Assembly: GCA_040506775.1 (NCBI GenBank)
Contig: JBEVWC010000020.1
Coordinates: forward strand, 1 to 64,000
Source of the DNA: Thiodiazotropha sp040506775
GTDB lineage: Bacteria; Pseudomonadota; Gammaproteobacteria; Chromatiales; Chromatiaceae
Reading direction: 5' to 3'
Length of the DNA: 64,000 bases
The position numbers were made by a program, and so were the translations under genes. Positions within the stretch are counted from its first letter, which is position 1. Each line of letters starts with the position of its first letter. A model generated the notes under the pieces. It worked only from the letters and a program-made list of their open reading frames with translations. It was not told where the DNA came from and made no database searches. Below, in pieces: positions 25,929 to 34,659 of this stretch.

Positions 25929-26756
25929 ATGAGCGACAATAACATCACATTTCTAGGTGGCGGCAACATGGCAACCAGTCTGGTAGCCGGATTGATCGCC
26001 GACGGCTACGACCGCAACCGCATCACGGTCAGCGATCCGGACAGGGAAAAGCTGAGCCAGCTGGCTGCCAACTATGGCATTCATGCCGAAACGGATAACC
26101 ACAAGGCCCTCGCGGGAGCGGACATACTGGTCCTGGCGGTCAAGCCCCAGGTGCTGGAAGCGGTTTGCCGGGAGATCGCGGAGCTTGTTCATCAGCAGAA
26201 ACCTCTGATCATCTCCATCGCTGCGGGGATTCGCCTGGCCACTCTGAGCGAATGGCTCGGTGAGGACCTGTCACTGGTGCGCAGCATGCCGAACACGCCT
26301 GCCATGATCCAGTCGGGAGCCACCGGCCTGTACGCCTCGGACAACGTCAGCGAGGAACAGCGCAGCCAGGCGGAGAGCATCCTGCGGGCCGTAGGCCTGA
26401 CCCGTTGGGTCGAAGAGGAATCCCTGATCGATGCGGTTACCGCGGTGTCCGGCAGCGGACCGGCCTACTATTTTCTCGTCATGGAGGCCATGGAGGAGGC
26501 CGCCATCAGCATGGGACTGGATCCGGAAACCGCACGCCTGCTGACCCTGCAGACCGCCCTGGGCGCCTCGCGCATGGCCATGGAAAGCAGCGACTCCCCG
26601 GCCACCCTGAGACAGAAAGTCACCTCACCCGGCGGCACCACCGAGCGGGCCCTGGGGATTCTCGAGGAGGGTGAATTGCGTTCCCTGTTCCGCAAGGCGC
26701 TGGAAGGCGCCCGGGACCGCTCCCGGGAACTGTCCGATATCCTGGGACAAAATTAA
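25929..26756 (+). CDS. proC: Pyrroline-5-carboxylate reductase
   Basis: ProC reduces pyrroline-5-carboxylate to proline. The 275-aa protein has the NADP motif FLGGGNMATSLVAGLI, the VKPQVLEAV region, VRSMPNTPAMIQSGATGL, and the C-terminal signature LRQKVTSPGGTTERAL that lines the active site. It follows yggS by 30 bases and precedes yggT by 2 bases. Confidence 0.97.
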   Translation: MSDNNITFLGGGNMATSLVAGLIADGYDRNRITVSDPDREKLSQLAANYGIHAETDNHKALAGADILVLAVKPQVLEAVCREIAELVHQQKPLIISIAAGIRLATLSEWLGEDLSLVRSMPNTPAMIQSGATGLYASDNVSEEQRSQAESILRAVGLTRWVEEESLIDAVTAVSGSGPAYYFLVMEAMEEAAISMGLDPETARLLTLQTALGASRMAMESSDSPATLRQKVTSPGGTTERALGILEEGELRSLFRKALEGARDRSRELSDILGQN

Positions 26757-26758
26757 CC

Positions 26759-27337
26759 ATGGATAGCACCTACCTCACCAACCCCCTGGTCTTTCTGGTT
26801 CAGACCCTGTTCGGTCTCTACGTGCTGGCGATTCTGCTGCGCTTCCTGCTGCAGGTGGTGCGTGCCGATTTCTACAACCCGATCTCCCAGTTTCTGGTCA
26901 AGATCACCAATCCTCCGCTGAAAATTCTACGTCGGGTGGTCCCCGGCCTCGGCGGAATCGATCTCTCGTCCCTGCTGCTGGCCTGGCTGATCAAGACCCT
27001 GGAGGTGTTTCTGGTGATCACCATCCTCGGCCATCCGCTGAATCTGCTGGCGCCCTTCATCTGGGCCATTCCGGAATTGATCGAGCTGGTGATCAACATT
27101 TTCCTCTTCAGCGTGGTAATCCAGGCGATTCTCAGCTGGGTAAATCCCGGCAGCTACAACCCGGCCTCGGCACTGCTCTACAGCATCACCGCACCGGTGC
27201 TTCGTCCGGCGCAGAAACTGCTGCCGCCCATGGGTGGGCTGGACCTCTCCCCCATGCTGGTCATCATCGGGCTGATTCTGCTGAAGATGTTGTTCATGCC
27301 TCCCCTGTTGCAACTGACCGGCAGCCCCTTCCATTGA
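26759..27337 (+). CDS. yggT: YggT family membrane protein
   Basis: A 192-aa protein with two YGGT modules, each a helical hairpin containing a NP pattern: VRADFYNPISQFLVKITNPPLKILRRVVPGLGGID in the first and NPGSYNPASALLYSITAPVLRPAQKLLPPMGGLDLSP in the second. Four or five membrane helices are visible. The family is conserved next to proC and has been linked to osmotic-shock tolerance and to cell envelope organisation. The stop overlaps the yggU start. Confidence 0.93.
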   Translation: MDSTYLTNPLVFLVQTLFGLYVLAILLRFLLQVVRADFYNPISQFLVKITNPPLKILRRVVPGLGGIDLSSLLLAWLIKTLEVFLVITILGHPLNLLAPFIWAIPELIELVINIFLFSVVIQAILSWVNPGSYNPASALLYSITAPVLRPAQKLLPPMGGLDLSPMLVIIGLILLKMLFMPPLLQLTGSPFH

Positions 27338-27618
27338 GCTGGTTCAGCTGGGAGGACGACGAACTGACCCTGCGGTTGCGGATCCAGCCCAAGGCGGCCA
27401 GGGACCGCTTCGTAGGTCCCTACGGGGAGGATCAGTTCAAGGTGACCCTCACCGCCCCGCCGGTGGATGGCGAGGCCAACAAGCACCTGATCAAATTCCT
27501 CTCTGACAGCTTCGGTCTGCCCCGCTCCCGCATCACCCTGGTGTCAGGCCAGACCTCCCGCAGCAAGTGCCTGAAACTAAAGTCTCCCTCCCGATTGCCG
27601 ATACCTGTTGGGAAGTGA
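27334..27618 (+). CDS. yggU: DUF167/YggU family protein
   Basis: A 94-aa YggU protein with the family core LRLRIQPKAARDRFVGPYGEDQFKVTLTAPPVDGEANKHLIKFLSDSFGLPRSRITLVSGQTSRSKCLKL (described here by its PPVDGEAN and SGQTSRSK motifs). The start is a TTG that overlaps the yggT stop (TTGA), implying coupling. The molecular function is unsettled. It ends the cluster. Confidence 0.9.
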   Translation: MSWFSWEDDELTLRLRIQPKAARDRFVGPYGEDQFKVTLTAPPVDGEANKHLIKFLSDSFGLPRSRITLVSGQTSRSKCLKLKSPSRLPIPVGK

Positions 27619-27753
27619 GACCGGGGTTCAAGTGCAGCATCTCATACGGATTGCCGCACTAGTAACCTAATTCCTACTTGAGTATGATTCCGCCAGACGC
27701 CGGCCGTGGGACCATCGCGCCTGCCGGGGATGCGGTATGAATGGGGCAAGCGC

Positions 27754-29739
27754 ATGAGTGATATGGAAAAAGTACGATTCGAAGAACAACTGCAGGCCTA
27801 CGAGCAGTGGAAAAAAGACATCGTTAACACGATCGATGAGTACGGCCCCTGGCTGGAGGACAACGACATGTCCTCGGATGACGTCAAGACGCGCATCGAA
27901 CACACCCTGGACACCATCAAGAGCGACAAGCTGACCATCGCCTTCGTCGCCGAATTCTCACGTGGCAAAACCGAACTGATCAATGCCCTGTTCTTTGCTG
28001 ACTACGGGCGTCGTCTGCTGCCATCGGACGCGGGCCGCACCACCATGTGTCCCACCGAGATTTTTTTCGATGAGGAGCGTCAGGAAGCCTATGTGCGCCT
28101 GCTGCCCATCGAAACCCGGCTCCAGGACACCACCCTGGCGCAACTGCGCCATGATGCGAAACAGTGGGTCCACTACCCCCTGGAAGTCGGCTCGGTCGAA
28201 CAGATGCAGGCGGCACTCAACGAGGTGATTCAAACCAAGGAAGTGCCCCTGGAAGAGGCCAAACGACTCGGCCTCTACAGCCCGGACCTGCATCCTCACC
28301 AGACCCAGCCTCCGGAAACCATCGAGATTCCCAAGTGGCGTCACGCCCTGATCAGCTTCCCCAATCCGCTGCTGCAGAAGGGACTGACGATACTCGACAC
28401 CCCCGGCCTGAATGCCCTGGGTACCGAACCGGAACTGACCCTCAACATGCTGCCCGCCGCCCAGGCGGTGCTGTTCGTGCTGGGTGCGGACACCGGTGTG
28501 ACCCGCAGCGACATGGAGATCTGGCAGCACCATATCAAAGGTTTTCAGAGCGGCCGCAAGCGTGGCCTGATGGTGGTGCTGAACAAGATCGACACCCTGT
28601 GGGACGATCTTCGCGAACATGCCGACATCCATGAGGCGATTCAGGCGCAACAGGCCAACACGGCGGAAATGCTCGGCGTGGAGCCGCGGGTGGTATTTCC
28701 CATCTCGGCCCAGAAAGGCCTGCTGGCGAAGATCAAGAACGATACCACCCTGCTGGAAAAGAGCGCCCTGCTGGACCTGGAAAACTACCTGGGCCAGGAC
28801 GTACTGAACATCAAGCAGCAGATCATCCTCGACACCATCAGTTCCGATGTGGGGCAGATGCTGGACAACAGCCGCAGCATCCTCTCCGGCAAGCTCAATG
28901 ACACCAAGTATCAGCTCGAGGAACTCGAGGAGTTGAGCGACAAGAGCGATGACGTGATCAACAACCTCATGGAAAAGACCCGCAGCGAGCAGGCCCAGTA
29001 TCTGCGGGATGTGGAGACTTTCCAGCAGAGCCGTAAACAGCTCAAACAGGAAGCTGATCTGCTGTCGAGCACCCTGGATCTGGATAAGCTCGACGCCGCT
29101 ATCGAAAAATGTCGCAAGGACATGTCCAACAGCTGGACCACCAGCGGCATGAAAAACTCCATGAAGGGGCTGTTCGACGACATGCGCAGCAGCATGTTCA
29201 ACATCGTCAGCCAGAGCGAGCAGACCCGCAAGCTGATCCGCAACATCTACCGCAAGTTTCAGAACGAACACGGCTTCGCGGTGGTGCAGCCGAAGATGTT
29301 CTCAATCGTGAAATACCGGGTCGAACTGGAGCTTCTGCATCAGGAGGCGGAGATCTTCCGCAACAGCCCGGTGACCGCGATGATGGAGCAGAATTTCGTG
29401 GTCAAGAAATTCTTTACCGCACTGGTAAAACGGGCCCGGGACATCTTTCAGCGGGCCGGCGATGAGATCTCTGGCTGGCTGCGCAGCACCCTGGAGCCCC
29501 TGGTGATCCAGATCAAGGATCACAAGGAGATGATGGAGAAACGCCTGACCAACCTGCAGAAGATCGGCCAGTCCCGCAACACCCTGCAATACCGTATTCT
29601 CGAACTGCAGGAGCAGTACACCGAACTGGCCCGCCAGCTGACCGCATTGCGCAACATGGCCAACCGCTTGAGCAACAGCCGCCCGCTGCATCAGGCGCAT
29701 CGGCAGAAACCGACCCTGGTGACACAGAACGCTTCCTGA
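27754..29739 (+). CDS. Dynamin-like GTPase
   Basis: A protein of about 661 aa with an N-terminal dynamin-type GTPase. G1 is AEFSRGKTELINALF near residue 65, followed by a G2 Thr in AGRTTMCPTEIF. G3 is ILDTPGLNALG near residue 214 and G4 is VVLNKIDTLWDD near residue 275. The rest is long helices with coiled-coil character (about 350-430 and 560-640). Bacterial dynamin-like proteins remodel or repair membranes. No membrane helix is evident. The start at 27754 (MSDMEKVRF) has GGGGCAAG upstream; a start at 27706 would add 16 unlikely residues. The gene is monocistronic and ends at a good terminator. Confidence 0.88.
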   Translation: MSDMEKVRFEEQLQAYEQWKKDIVNTIDEYGPWLEDNDMSSDDVKTRIEHTLDTIKSDKLTIAFVAEFSRGKTELINALFFADYGRRLLPSDAGRTTMCPTEIFFDEERQEAYVRLLPIETRLQDTTLAQLRHDAKQWVHYPLEVGSVEQMQAALNEVIQTKEVPLEEAKRLGLYSPDLHPHQTQPPETIEIPKWRHALISFPNPLLQKGLTILDTPGLNALGTEPELTLNMLPAAQAVLFVLGADTGVTRSDMEIWQHHIKGFQSGRKRGLMVVLNKIDTLWDDLREHADIHEAIQAQQANTAEMLGVEPRVVFPISAQKGLLAKIKNDTTLLEKSALLDLENYLGQDVLNIKQQIILDTISSDVGQMLDNSRSILSGKLNDTKYQLEELEELSDKSDDVINNLMEKTRSEQAQYLRDVETFQQSRKQLKQEADLLSSTLDLDKLDAAIEKCRKDMSNSWTTSGMKNSMKGLFDDMRSSMFNIVSQSEQTRKLIRNIYRKFQNEHGFAVVQPKMFSIVKYRVELELLHQEAEIFRNSPVTAMMEQNFVVKKFFTALVKRARDIFQRAGDEISGWLRSTLEPLVIQIKDHKEMMEKRLTNLQKIGQSRNTLQYRILELQEQYTELARQLTALRNMANRLSNSRPLHQAHRQKPTLVTQNAS

Positions 29740-29764
29740 GCACTTCACCCTGACACCAAACTTA

Positions 29765-29789
29765 AAAACCGGCCCTTGTGGCCGGTTTT
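29765..29789 (+). terminator. Intrinsic terminator after dynamin-like gene
   Basis: A perfect hairpin AAAACCGGCC-CTTGT-GGCCGGTTTT followed by CGTTTG. The A/T-flanked stem can also act on the other strand. Confidence 0.85.
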
Positions 29790-29956
29790 CGTTTGTGGAG
29801 TCCCTGCTTCACCCCTTCGCTCAGTTCGTCTAAACTTTGACCTACGGCATGGGCATCGATCATTCATCACATAACCAATACCGATCAAGTGTCGCTGCCT
29901 GGATGATGTCACTATAACCAAGACCGGTCCCCAGACCGGCATCTGAGGAGGCGTTT

Positions 29957-30400
29957 ATGTCCCTGTTCAAATCCCTGTCCGCGTTGCTGATGATTGCCCT
30001 GTTCACCCTCCCGGCCTGGGCGGAAAACAGCACTGAGATCCCTGGCTACACCATTCATCATAATGCCATTCCGAGCGCTTCCCTGGAGCCAACGATCGCC
30101 AGAGAGTATGGCATCCAGCGCAGTAAATACCGGGGTATGCTCAACGTGAGTGTGATCAAGAATATCCCCGGCACCACCGGTGAGCCCACCGATGCCATCG
30201 TCATGGCCAAGGCCACCAACCTGCGGGGTCAGTTGATCAGCATCCCGATGCGCAAGATTACCGAGGGTGAAGCCATCTACTACATCGGGGAATTCCGCAT
30301 CGCCAATCAGGAAACCCTGAATTTCGAGATCCAGGTCAAACCGAAAGGTGAAACCCGCTTCTACACGGCCACCCTGAGCCAGGATTTCTACATCGATTAA
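29957..30400 (+). CDS. Secreted DUF4426 protein
   Basis: A 147-aa protein with a clear signal peptide (ALLMIALFTLPAWA, cleavage before ENST). The mature part matches the DUF4426 pattern: YTIHHNAIPSASLEPTIAREYGIQRSKYRGMLNVSV (key GIQRSKYRGMLNVSV), then a second beta strand group ending in TATLSQDFYI. The domain is a small periplasmic beta-sandwich of unknown function. GAGGAG precedes the ATG. It is convergent with the SafE-type gene. Confidence 0.85.
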   Translation: MSLFKSLSALLMIALFTLPAWAENSTEIPGYTIHHNAIPSASLEPTIAREYGIQRSKYRGMLNVSVIKNIPGTTGEPTDAIVMAKATNLRGQLISIPMRKITEGEAIYYIGEFRIANQETLNFEIQVKPKGETRFYTATLSQDFYID

Positions 30401-30412
30401 GAAGGAATAGCT

Positions 30413-30435
30413 CCCCCGGTCATTCAAACCGGGGG
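30413..30435. terminator. Probable bidirectional terminator
   Basis: Hairpin CCCCCGGT-CATTCAA-ACCGGGGG between the stops of two convergent genes. T-rich flanks are short (TTCGCT), so strength is uncertain. Confidence 0.55.
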
Positions 30436-30453
30436 TTCGCTAAAGAGGCCTGT

Positions 30454-31134
30454 TCAGAAGGCACGGACCACCGTGACCAGTCCGAACAGGATGACCGTCA
30501 ATCCCGCCAGGCGACGCACCCGGATGTCCTTGAGCCAGCGTGCGAGACTGCCCGCCACGATTCCCATGGCAAACAGATTGGGCAGGGTTCCCAGACCGAA
30601 GGCCAGCATCAGCCCTGCCCCCTGCAGCACGCCGCCGCTGGAGACCGTCATGATGAGCATGGTGTAGACCAGCCCACAGGGTATCCATCCCCACACGATG
30701 CCCAGCACGAAGGCCTGTCCCGGGGATTTCACCGGCAGGAGTTTTCGCGCCACCGGCTCGATGTGTTTCCACAGACGACTGCCCAGGTGCTCGATGCGCG
30801 ACAGCCCCAGCCACCAGCCCCCCAGATAGAGCCCCAGCAGCACCATGAACAGACCGGCAATCACCAGCAACACCTGTTGGGTGGCCTGAACCGGCAGCAG
30901 TTCGGCGAGTAACAACCCCAGCCCCCCCATGATGCCGCCGGCCACCACATAACTGGAGATACGACCAAGGTTGTAGCCCAATTGATAGGGCAGCGTGAGC
31001 ACCAGCCGGTTGCGAACCGTTTCCGGCAGACCGAAGGTCAGTGCTCCAACAATCCCCCCGCACATGCCGGCGCAGTGTCCGCCGCCGAGCAAACCGGCAC
31101 CGAATGCCGCCAGATAACTGCTCTGTTCAAGCAT
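30454..31134 (-). CDS. SafE-type membrane protein with GHCxGMCGG motif
   Basis: A 226-aa polytopic membrane protein, annotated in other genomes as sulfite exporter TauE/SafE family or urease-accessory UreH-domain protein. The N-terminus FGAGLLGGGHCAGMCGGIVGALT is the characteristic paired-Cys motif. About six helices are visible, with PCGLVYTMLI in the middle. Relatives often lie near cbb3 oxidase assembly genes (ccoI/ccoS) and are suspected metal or cytochrome-maturation proteins, so sulfite export is unproven. Here it is not next to such genes. Confidence 0.8.
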   Translation of the reverse strand: MLEQSSYLAAFGAGLLGGGHCAGMCGGIVGALTFGLPETVRNRLVLTLPYQLGYNLGRISSYVVAGGIMGGLGLLLAELLPVQATQQVLLVIAGLFMVLLGLYLGGWWLGLSRIEHLGSRLWKHIEPVARKLLPVKSPGQAFVLGIVWGWIPCGLVYTMLIMTVSSGGVLQGAGLMLAFGLGTLPNLFAMGIVAGSLARWLKDIRVRRLAGLTVILFGLVTVVRAF

Positions 31135-31263
31135 CTTGTGATCTCCCGTAGGGATGAGGTTGCAGCGGTTGCCCGGTGATCACGAGCAAAACCGGTTTCA
31201 TGGCATTCCAGGCGGATTGAGTCGCAGACATGCCGCACATTGTGAACTGCACCCCTTCCCCTT

Positions 31264-32637
31264 TCATTGTGATTTTCCCGGTGGTGGAAGATAGCGCATC
31301 GCCAGCACCACCAGAACCAGTACCGGCACACCCAGGGAGGCAGTGATGAGAAAGAAGGGGGCGTAGCCCAGGCTGTCCACCATGACCCCGGAGAAGCCTC
31401 CTAGAAACTTGGGCAGCAGCAGCATCACCGAGCTGAACAGGGCGTACTGGGTGGCGGAATAGGAGATGTTGGTGAGGCTCGAGAGGTAGGCAATGAAGGC
31501 GGAGGTAGCGAGTCCCGCACTCAGGTTGTCCGCCGAGATCACCACCACCAGACTGAGCACATCGTGCCCCACCCCGGAAAGCCAGGCGAACAGCAGGTTG
31601 GTGGCTGCCGCCAGGAGGGCGCCCAGCAACAGAATCGGCATTACCCCGAGGCGCACCACCATCACCCCGCCGAACACCGCACCGGTGAGGGTCATGATCA
31701 CGCCGAACACGTTTGCCACCAGGGCCACTTCGTGCTTTGAAAAACCCAGGTCAACATAAAAAACACTGGAGATGACCCCCAGCACCACGTCCGAAATGCG
31801 GTAGGTTGCAATCAGGGCAAGGATCAACAGGGCCTTCCAGCGGTAGCGTCGAAAAAAGTCTGAGAAGGGGCTGATCACCGCATCGTAGAACCACTCGCTC
31901 AAGCGCCGGATACCCGCAGGAAGCCAGGCCTGGTTTTCGATCAGTCTTTCAACCCGCGCCTCGCGCTCCCGGGTGATTTGATCGGGATGTACCGCAGGTT
32001 CGCCAATCAGCAGCACGGTCGTCACCCCGACGAGCATCAACGTTGCCATAACCAGATAGGCCAGGCTATAGGCCGACAGCTGGTAGTCCATACCTTCCGG
32101 CGTCGCCCAGCCAGCCACCGCCAGGGCCCCGCCGCCGCTGACGATCATCGCCAGCCGATAGCCGATCATGTAGTTGGCCGCCATGATGCCCTGCCATTTC
32201 ACCTCGGCGGATTCGATGCGATAGGCATCGATGGCGATATCCTGGGTCGCTGAGGCAAATGCCACCAGCAGCGCCAACATGGCAAACGAGGCCACACTCT
32301 CAGTTGGATCGGAGAAGGCCAGACCACACAACCCGATGATCACCGTCACCTGGGCCAGCAGCATCCAGCTGCGTCGACGGCCAAATCGGCGGGTCAGAAG
32401 CGGAATCGGCAGCCGATCGACCAGGGGCGCCCAAACCCATTTGAACCCGTAAGCCAGCGCCACCCAGCTGAGAAACCCGATGGTGGAGCGTTCAAGTCCC
32501 GCCTCCCGCAACCAGAAAGAGAGCGTGCCGAACACCAGCAACAGGGGCAACCCGGCGGAAAAGCCGAGGAAAAGCATGTTACGTACACCGGGTTGCCAGT
32601 AGTCGGCGATGACCCGGGGCCATTCGGTCAGCTTCAC
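31264..32637 (-). CDS. ampG: AmpG-like muropeptide permease (MFS)
   Basis: A 457-aa transporter of the major facilitator superfamily with 12-14 helices. AmpG imports GlcNAc-anhydroMurNAc peptides for cell-wall recycling. Seen: LFLGFSAGLPLLLVFGTLSFWLREAGL at the start, the loop WAPLVDRLPIPLLTRRFGRRRSWML (AmpG-typical WAPLVDR and GRRRSW) and ATQDIAIDAYRIE after helix 4. It is divergent from pyrE across a gap of about 176 bases. Confidence 0.9.
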   Translation of the reverse strand: MKLTEWPRVIADYWQPGVRNMLFLGFSAGLPLLLVFGTLSFWLREAGLERSTIGFLSWVALAYGFKWVWAPLVDRLPIPLLTRRFGRRRSWMLLAQVTVIIGLCGLAFSDPTESVASFAMLALLVAFASATQDIAIDAYRIESAEVKWQGIMAANYMIGYRLAMIVSGGGALAVAGWATPEGMDYQLSAYSLAYLVMATLMLVGVTTVLLIGEPAVHPDQITREREARVERLIENQAWLPAGIRRLSEWFYDAVISPFSDFFRRYRWKALLILALIATYRISDVVLGVISSVFYVDLGFSKHEVALVANVFGVIMTLTGAVFGGVMVVRLGVMPILLLGALLAAATNLLFAWLSGVGHDVLSLVVVISADNLSAGLATSAFIAYLSSLTNISYSATQYALFSSVMLLLPKFLGGFSGVMVDSLGYAPFFLITASLGVPVLVLVVLAMRYLPPPGKSQ

Positions 32638-32752
32638 GTATACCTCAGATGATCAGGTTTAGAATCGGCCGCCAGCGGGCGGAGACAAACGCGCATTATA
32701 AGTGGCAGAAAAACCCAAAGCCCAGGAATCTCTACCGACGCCAGGCAAAATC

Positions 32753-32782
32753 TGCCGAATCCGCACACATTCGCGTTACAAT
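32753..32782 (+). promoter_or_regulatory. Possible pyrE promoter
   Basis: A -10 TACAAT (32777-32782) lies about 32 bases before the pyrE start. A weak -35-like TGCCGA (32753-32758) sits 18 bases upstream. Only the -10 is convincing. Confidence 0.4.
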
Positions 32783-32813
32783 GCGCCCCTCCTATCAAAC
32801 CAGGTGACCGCTC

Positions 32814-33455
32814 ATGCAGGACTATCAACGGGAATTTCTCGACTTCGCCCTCGATGTCGGGGTACTGAAATTCGGTGAATTCACCCTGAAATCGGGTCGC
32901 ATCAGTCCCTACTTCTTCAATGCCGGGCTGTTCAACACCGGCGCCAGTCTGGCGCGGTTGGGACGCTACTACGCCCAGGCGATTGTCGATTCCGGGGTCG
33001 CCTTCGATGTCCTCTACGGCCCAGCGTACAAAGGCATCCCCCTGGCCGCGGTAACCGCCGCCGCACTCTATGATCAGCATGACCGGGACATACCCTACGC
33101 CTTCAATCGCAAAGAGGCGAAGGATCATGGTGAAGGCGGTGTGATCGTGGGTCACGCTCTGCAGGGCGGAGTGTTGATCATCGATGATGTCATCTCCGCG
33201 GGCACCTCGGTGCGGGAATCGATGGAGATCATCAAGGCCGAGCAGGCCACCCCGGCAGGGGTGGTGATTGCCCTGGACCGGCAGGAGCGGGGCAAGGGCG
33301 AGCGTTCGGCGATCCAGGAGGTGGAGCAGGACTACAACATGCCGGTCAGCGCCATCGTGAGGCTCGAGCAGCTGATCGAATACCTGCAGGAGCGGGACCC
33401 GGCCAGCGAAGACCTGGATCGAATTCATCGCTATCGGGAAACCTATGGGGTTTGA
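32814..33455 (+). CDS. pyrE: Orotate phosphoribosyltransferase
   Basis: PyrE joins orotate to PRPP to form OMP in pyrimidine synthesis. The 213-aa length is normal. The orotate-site GEFTLKSGRISPYFFNAG is near residue 21, the flexible loop NRKEAKDHGEGG near 101, and the PRPP-binding VLIIDDVISAGTSVRESM near 122. It stands alone; a dispersed hairpin repeat lies downstream. Confidence 0.97.
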   Translation: MQDYQREFLDFALDVGVLKFGEFTLKSGRISPYFFNAGLFNTGASLARLGRYYAQAIVDSGVAFDVLYGPAYKGIPLAAVTAAALYDQHDRDIPYAFNRKEAKDHGEGGVIVGHALQGGVLIIDDVISAGTSVRESMEIIKAEQATPAGVVIALDRQERGKGERSAIQEVEQDYNMPVSAIVRLEQLIEYLQERDPASEDLDRIHRYRETYGV

Positions 33456-33540
33456 GTGCGGGTTGTAACCGACATCCATGGGTTCATCACGGCACATGAT
33501 GTCATCAGGAGTAATGGATCGCTCAAAAGAGAAGGTTATT

Positions 33541-33613
33541 ACCACGAAGGACACGAAGGATGAATCAATCGATTCGATCTATGATCCTTCGTGTCCTTCG
33601 TGTCCTTCGTGGT
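33541..33613. repeat. Dispersed hairpin repeat (ACGAAGGACACGAAGG type), copy 1
   Basis: The left arm ACCACGAAGGACACGAAGGA (33541-33560) pairs with the right arm at 33585-33613, a run of CCTTCGTGT units ending GTGGT. A 24-base centre separates them and A-rich sequence follows. A second copy is at 56617-56682. Confidence 0.75.
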
Positions 33614-33710
33614 GAAAAAGACCGGCGATACAGATCACTCAGCAAGGCCGATCGTCGCAACAGGCTGAGTAGGATTTCCCACGCAGAGCGCAGGTCTGTA
33701 ACGGTGTACA

Positions 33711-34454
33711 CTAGAAAACCAGCTTAAAGCCAACCAGCAGGGTCACCACTTCGAAGCCCCGTTTGATCCATCGATTGCCTTTGGCAATCGCCAGGTGGGC
33801 GCCTAAGTAGCCCCCCAGCAGGGACCCCGCCAGCAACACCGGCAGCCATTGCCAGTGGATGCTGCCGAGCAGTCCCAGGGTGATCGCGCCGCTGCCGTTC
33901 CAGAACACCCCCACCAGCACCAGGGTGTGGGCCACCGCACGGCGGTAGTCCAGGCCAAACCAGCGGATCAGCCACAGGGTGACGAACAACCCGGTGCCCG
34001 AGGTCAATGAACCGTTCAACACCCCGATCAGGAACAATCCCAGTCCCCCGATCAACAGCCCCCTGCGATCCCGATGACGTGCCTGGTACTCCTGCCCCAG
34101 TTTGGGGCTGAGCAGGGAATAGATGCCGAGTCCCAGGGTCAGCAGGCCGAGCGCCACCTGGGCTACGCGGTCCGGTACATTGAGGATGACACTCGCCCCC
34201 AGCACCACTCCGGGGAGACCGCCGAGCAGCATGTAGATCACAAACTGCCGCTCCAATCCCCTCTCCCTCAGGTGACGGACCGTGGCGCCGACACCCAGGG
34301 CGACCGAGGCAACCTTATGGGTGGCCAGGGCCACACCAAAGGGCAAACCGAGAAAGATCAGGGCGGGCAGTTGCAGCAAGCCAGCGCCACCTCCGGAAAA
34401 GGCGGAGAACAGATTAGCCAGGAAAGAAACGATGAAAAGGGTGAACTGTTCCAC
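33711..34454 (-). CDS. TauE/SafE family transporter
   Basis: A 247-aa membrane protein with about eight helices in two halves, the TauE/SafE (DUF81) topology. The N-terminal FLANLFSAFSGGGAGLLQLPALIFLGLP and the second-half LNGSLTSGTGLFVTLWLIRWFGLD are the repeated G-rich family motifs. Members export sulfite, sulfoacetate or other sulfur-containing or organic anions. In a sulfide oxidiser, sulfite export is plausible, but the substrate is not shown. It stands alone between pyrE and the DUF4124 gene. Confidence 0.85.
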   Translation of the reverse strand: MEQFTLFIVSFLANLFSAFSGGGAGLLQLPALIFLGLPFGVALATHKVASVALGVGATVRHLRERGLERQFVIYMLLGGLPGVVLGASVILNVPDRVAQVALGLLTLGLGIYSLLSPKLGQEYQARHRDRRGLLIGGLGLFLIGVLNGSLTSGTGLFVTLWLIRWFGLDYRRAVAHTLVLVGVFWNGSGAITLGLLGSIHWQWLPVLLAGSLLGGYLGAHLAIAKGNRWIKRGFEVVTLLVGFKLVF

Positions 34455-34659
34455 AAAGGCGCTATCTTAATGTTTGAATCAGGCAGTATAATCGAAGGGT
34501 TATTGTTTCGGCAGAACATCTGCCATGGCGCGTGATTTACGATCAAAGAGGCGAGGAAATACACTCCGTGCAGGCCGCCAGCAGGTGTTGTTCCGTGAAC
34601 TTGTACCCCGCATCGCGACGGATCAATAAACCACCGATCACTGTGAAAATCCATTAAGC

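Noticed and set aside
27958..29271. 437-codon minus-strand frame opposite the dynamin-like gene
   Set aside because: Low-complexity, Gln/His/Leu-rich product typical of an antisense shadow; the plus strand has intact GTPase motifs.
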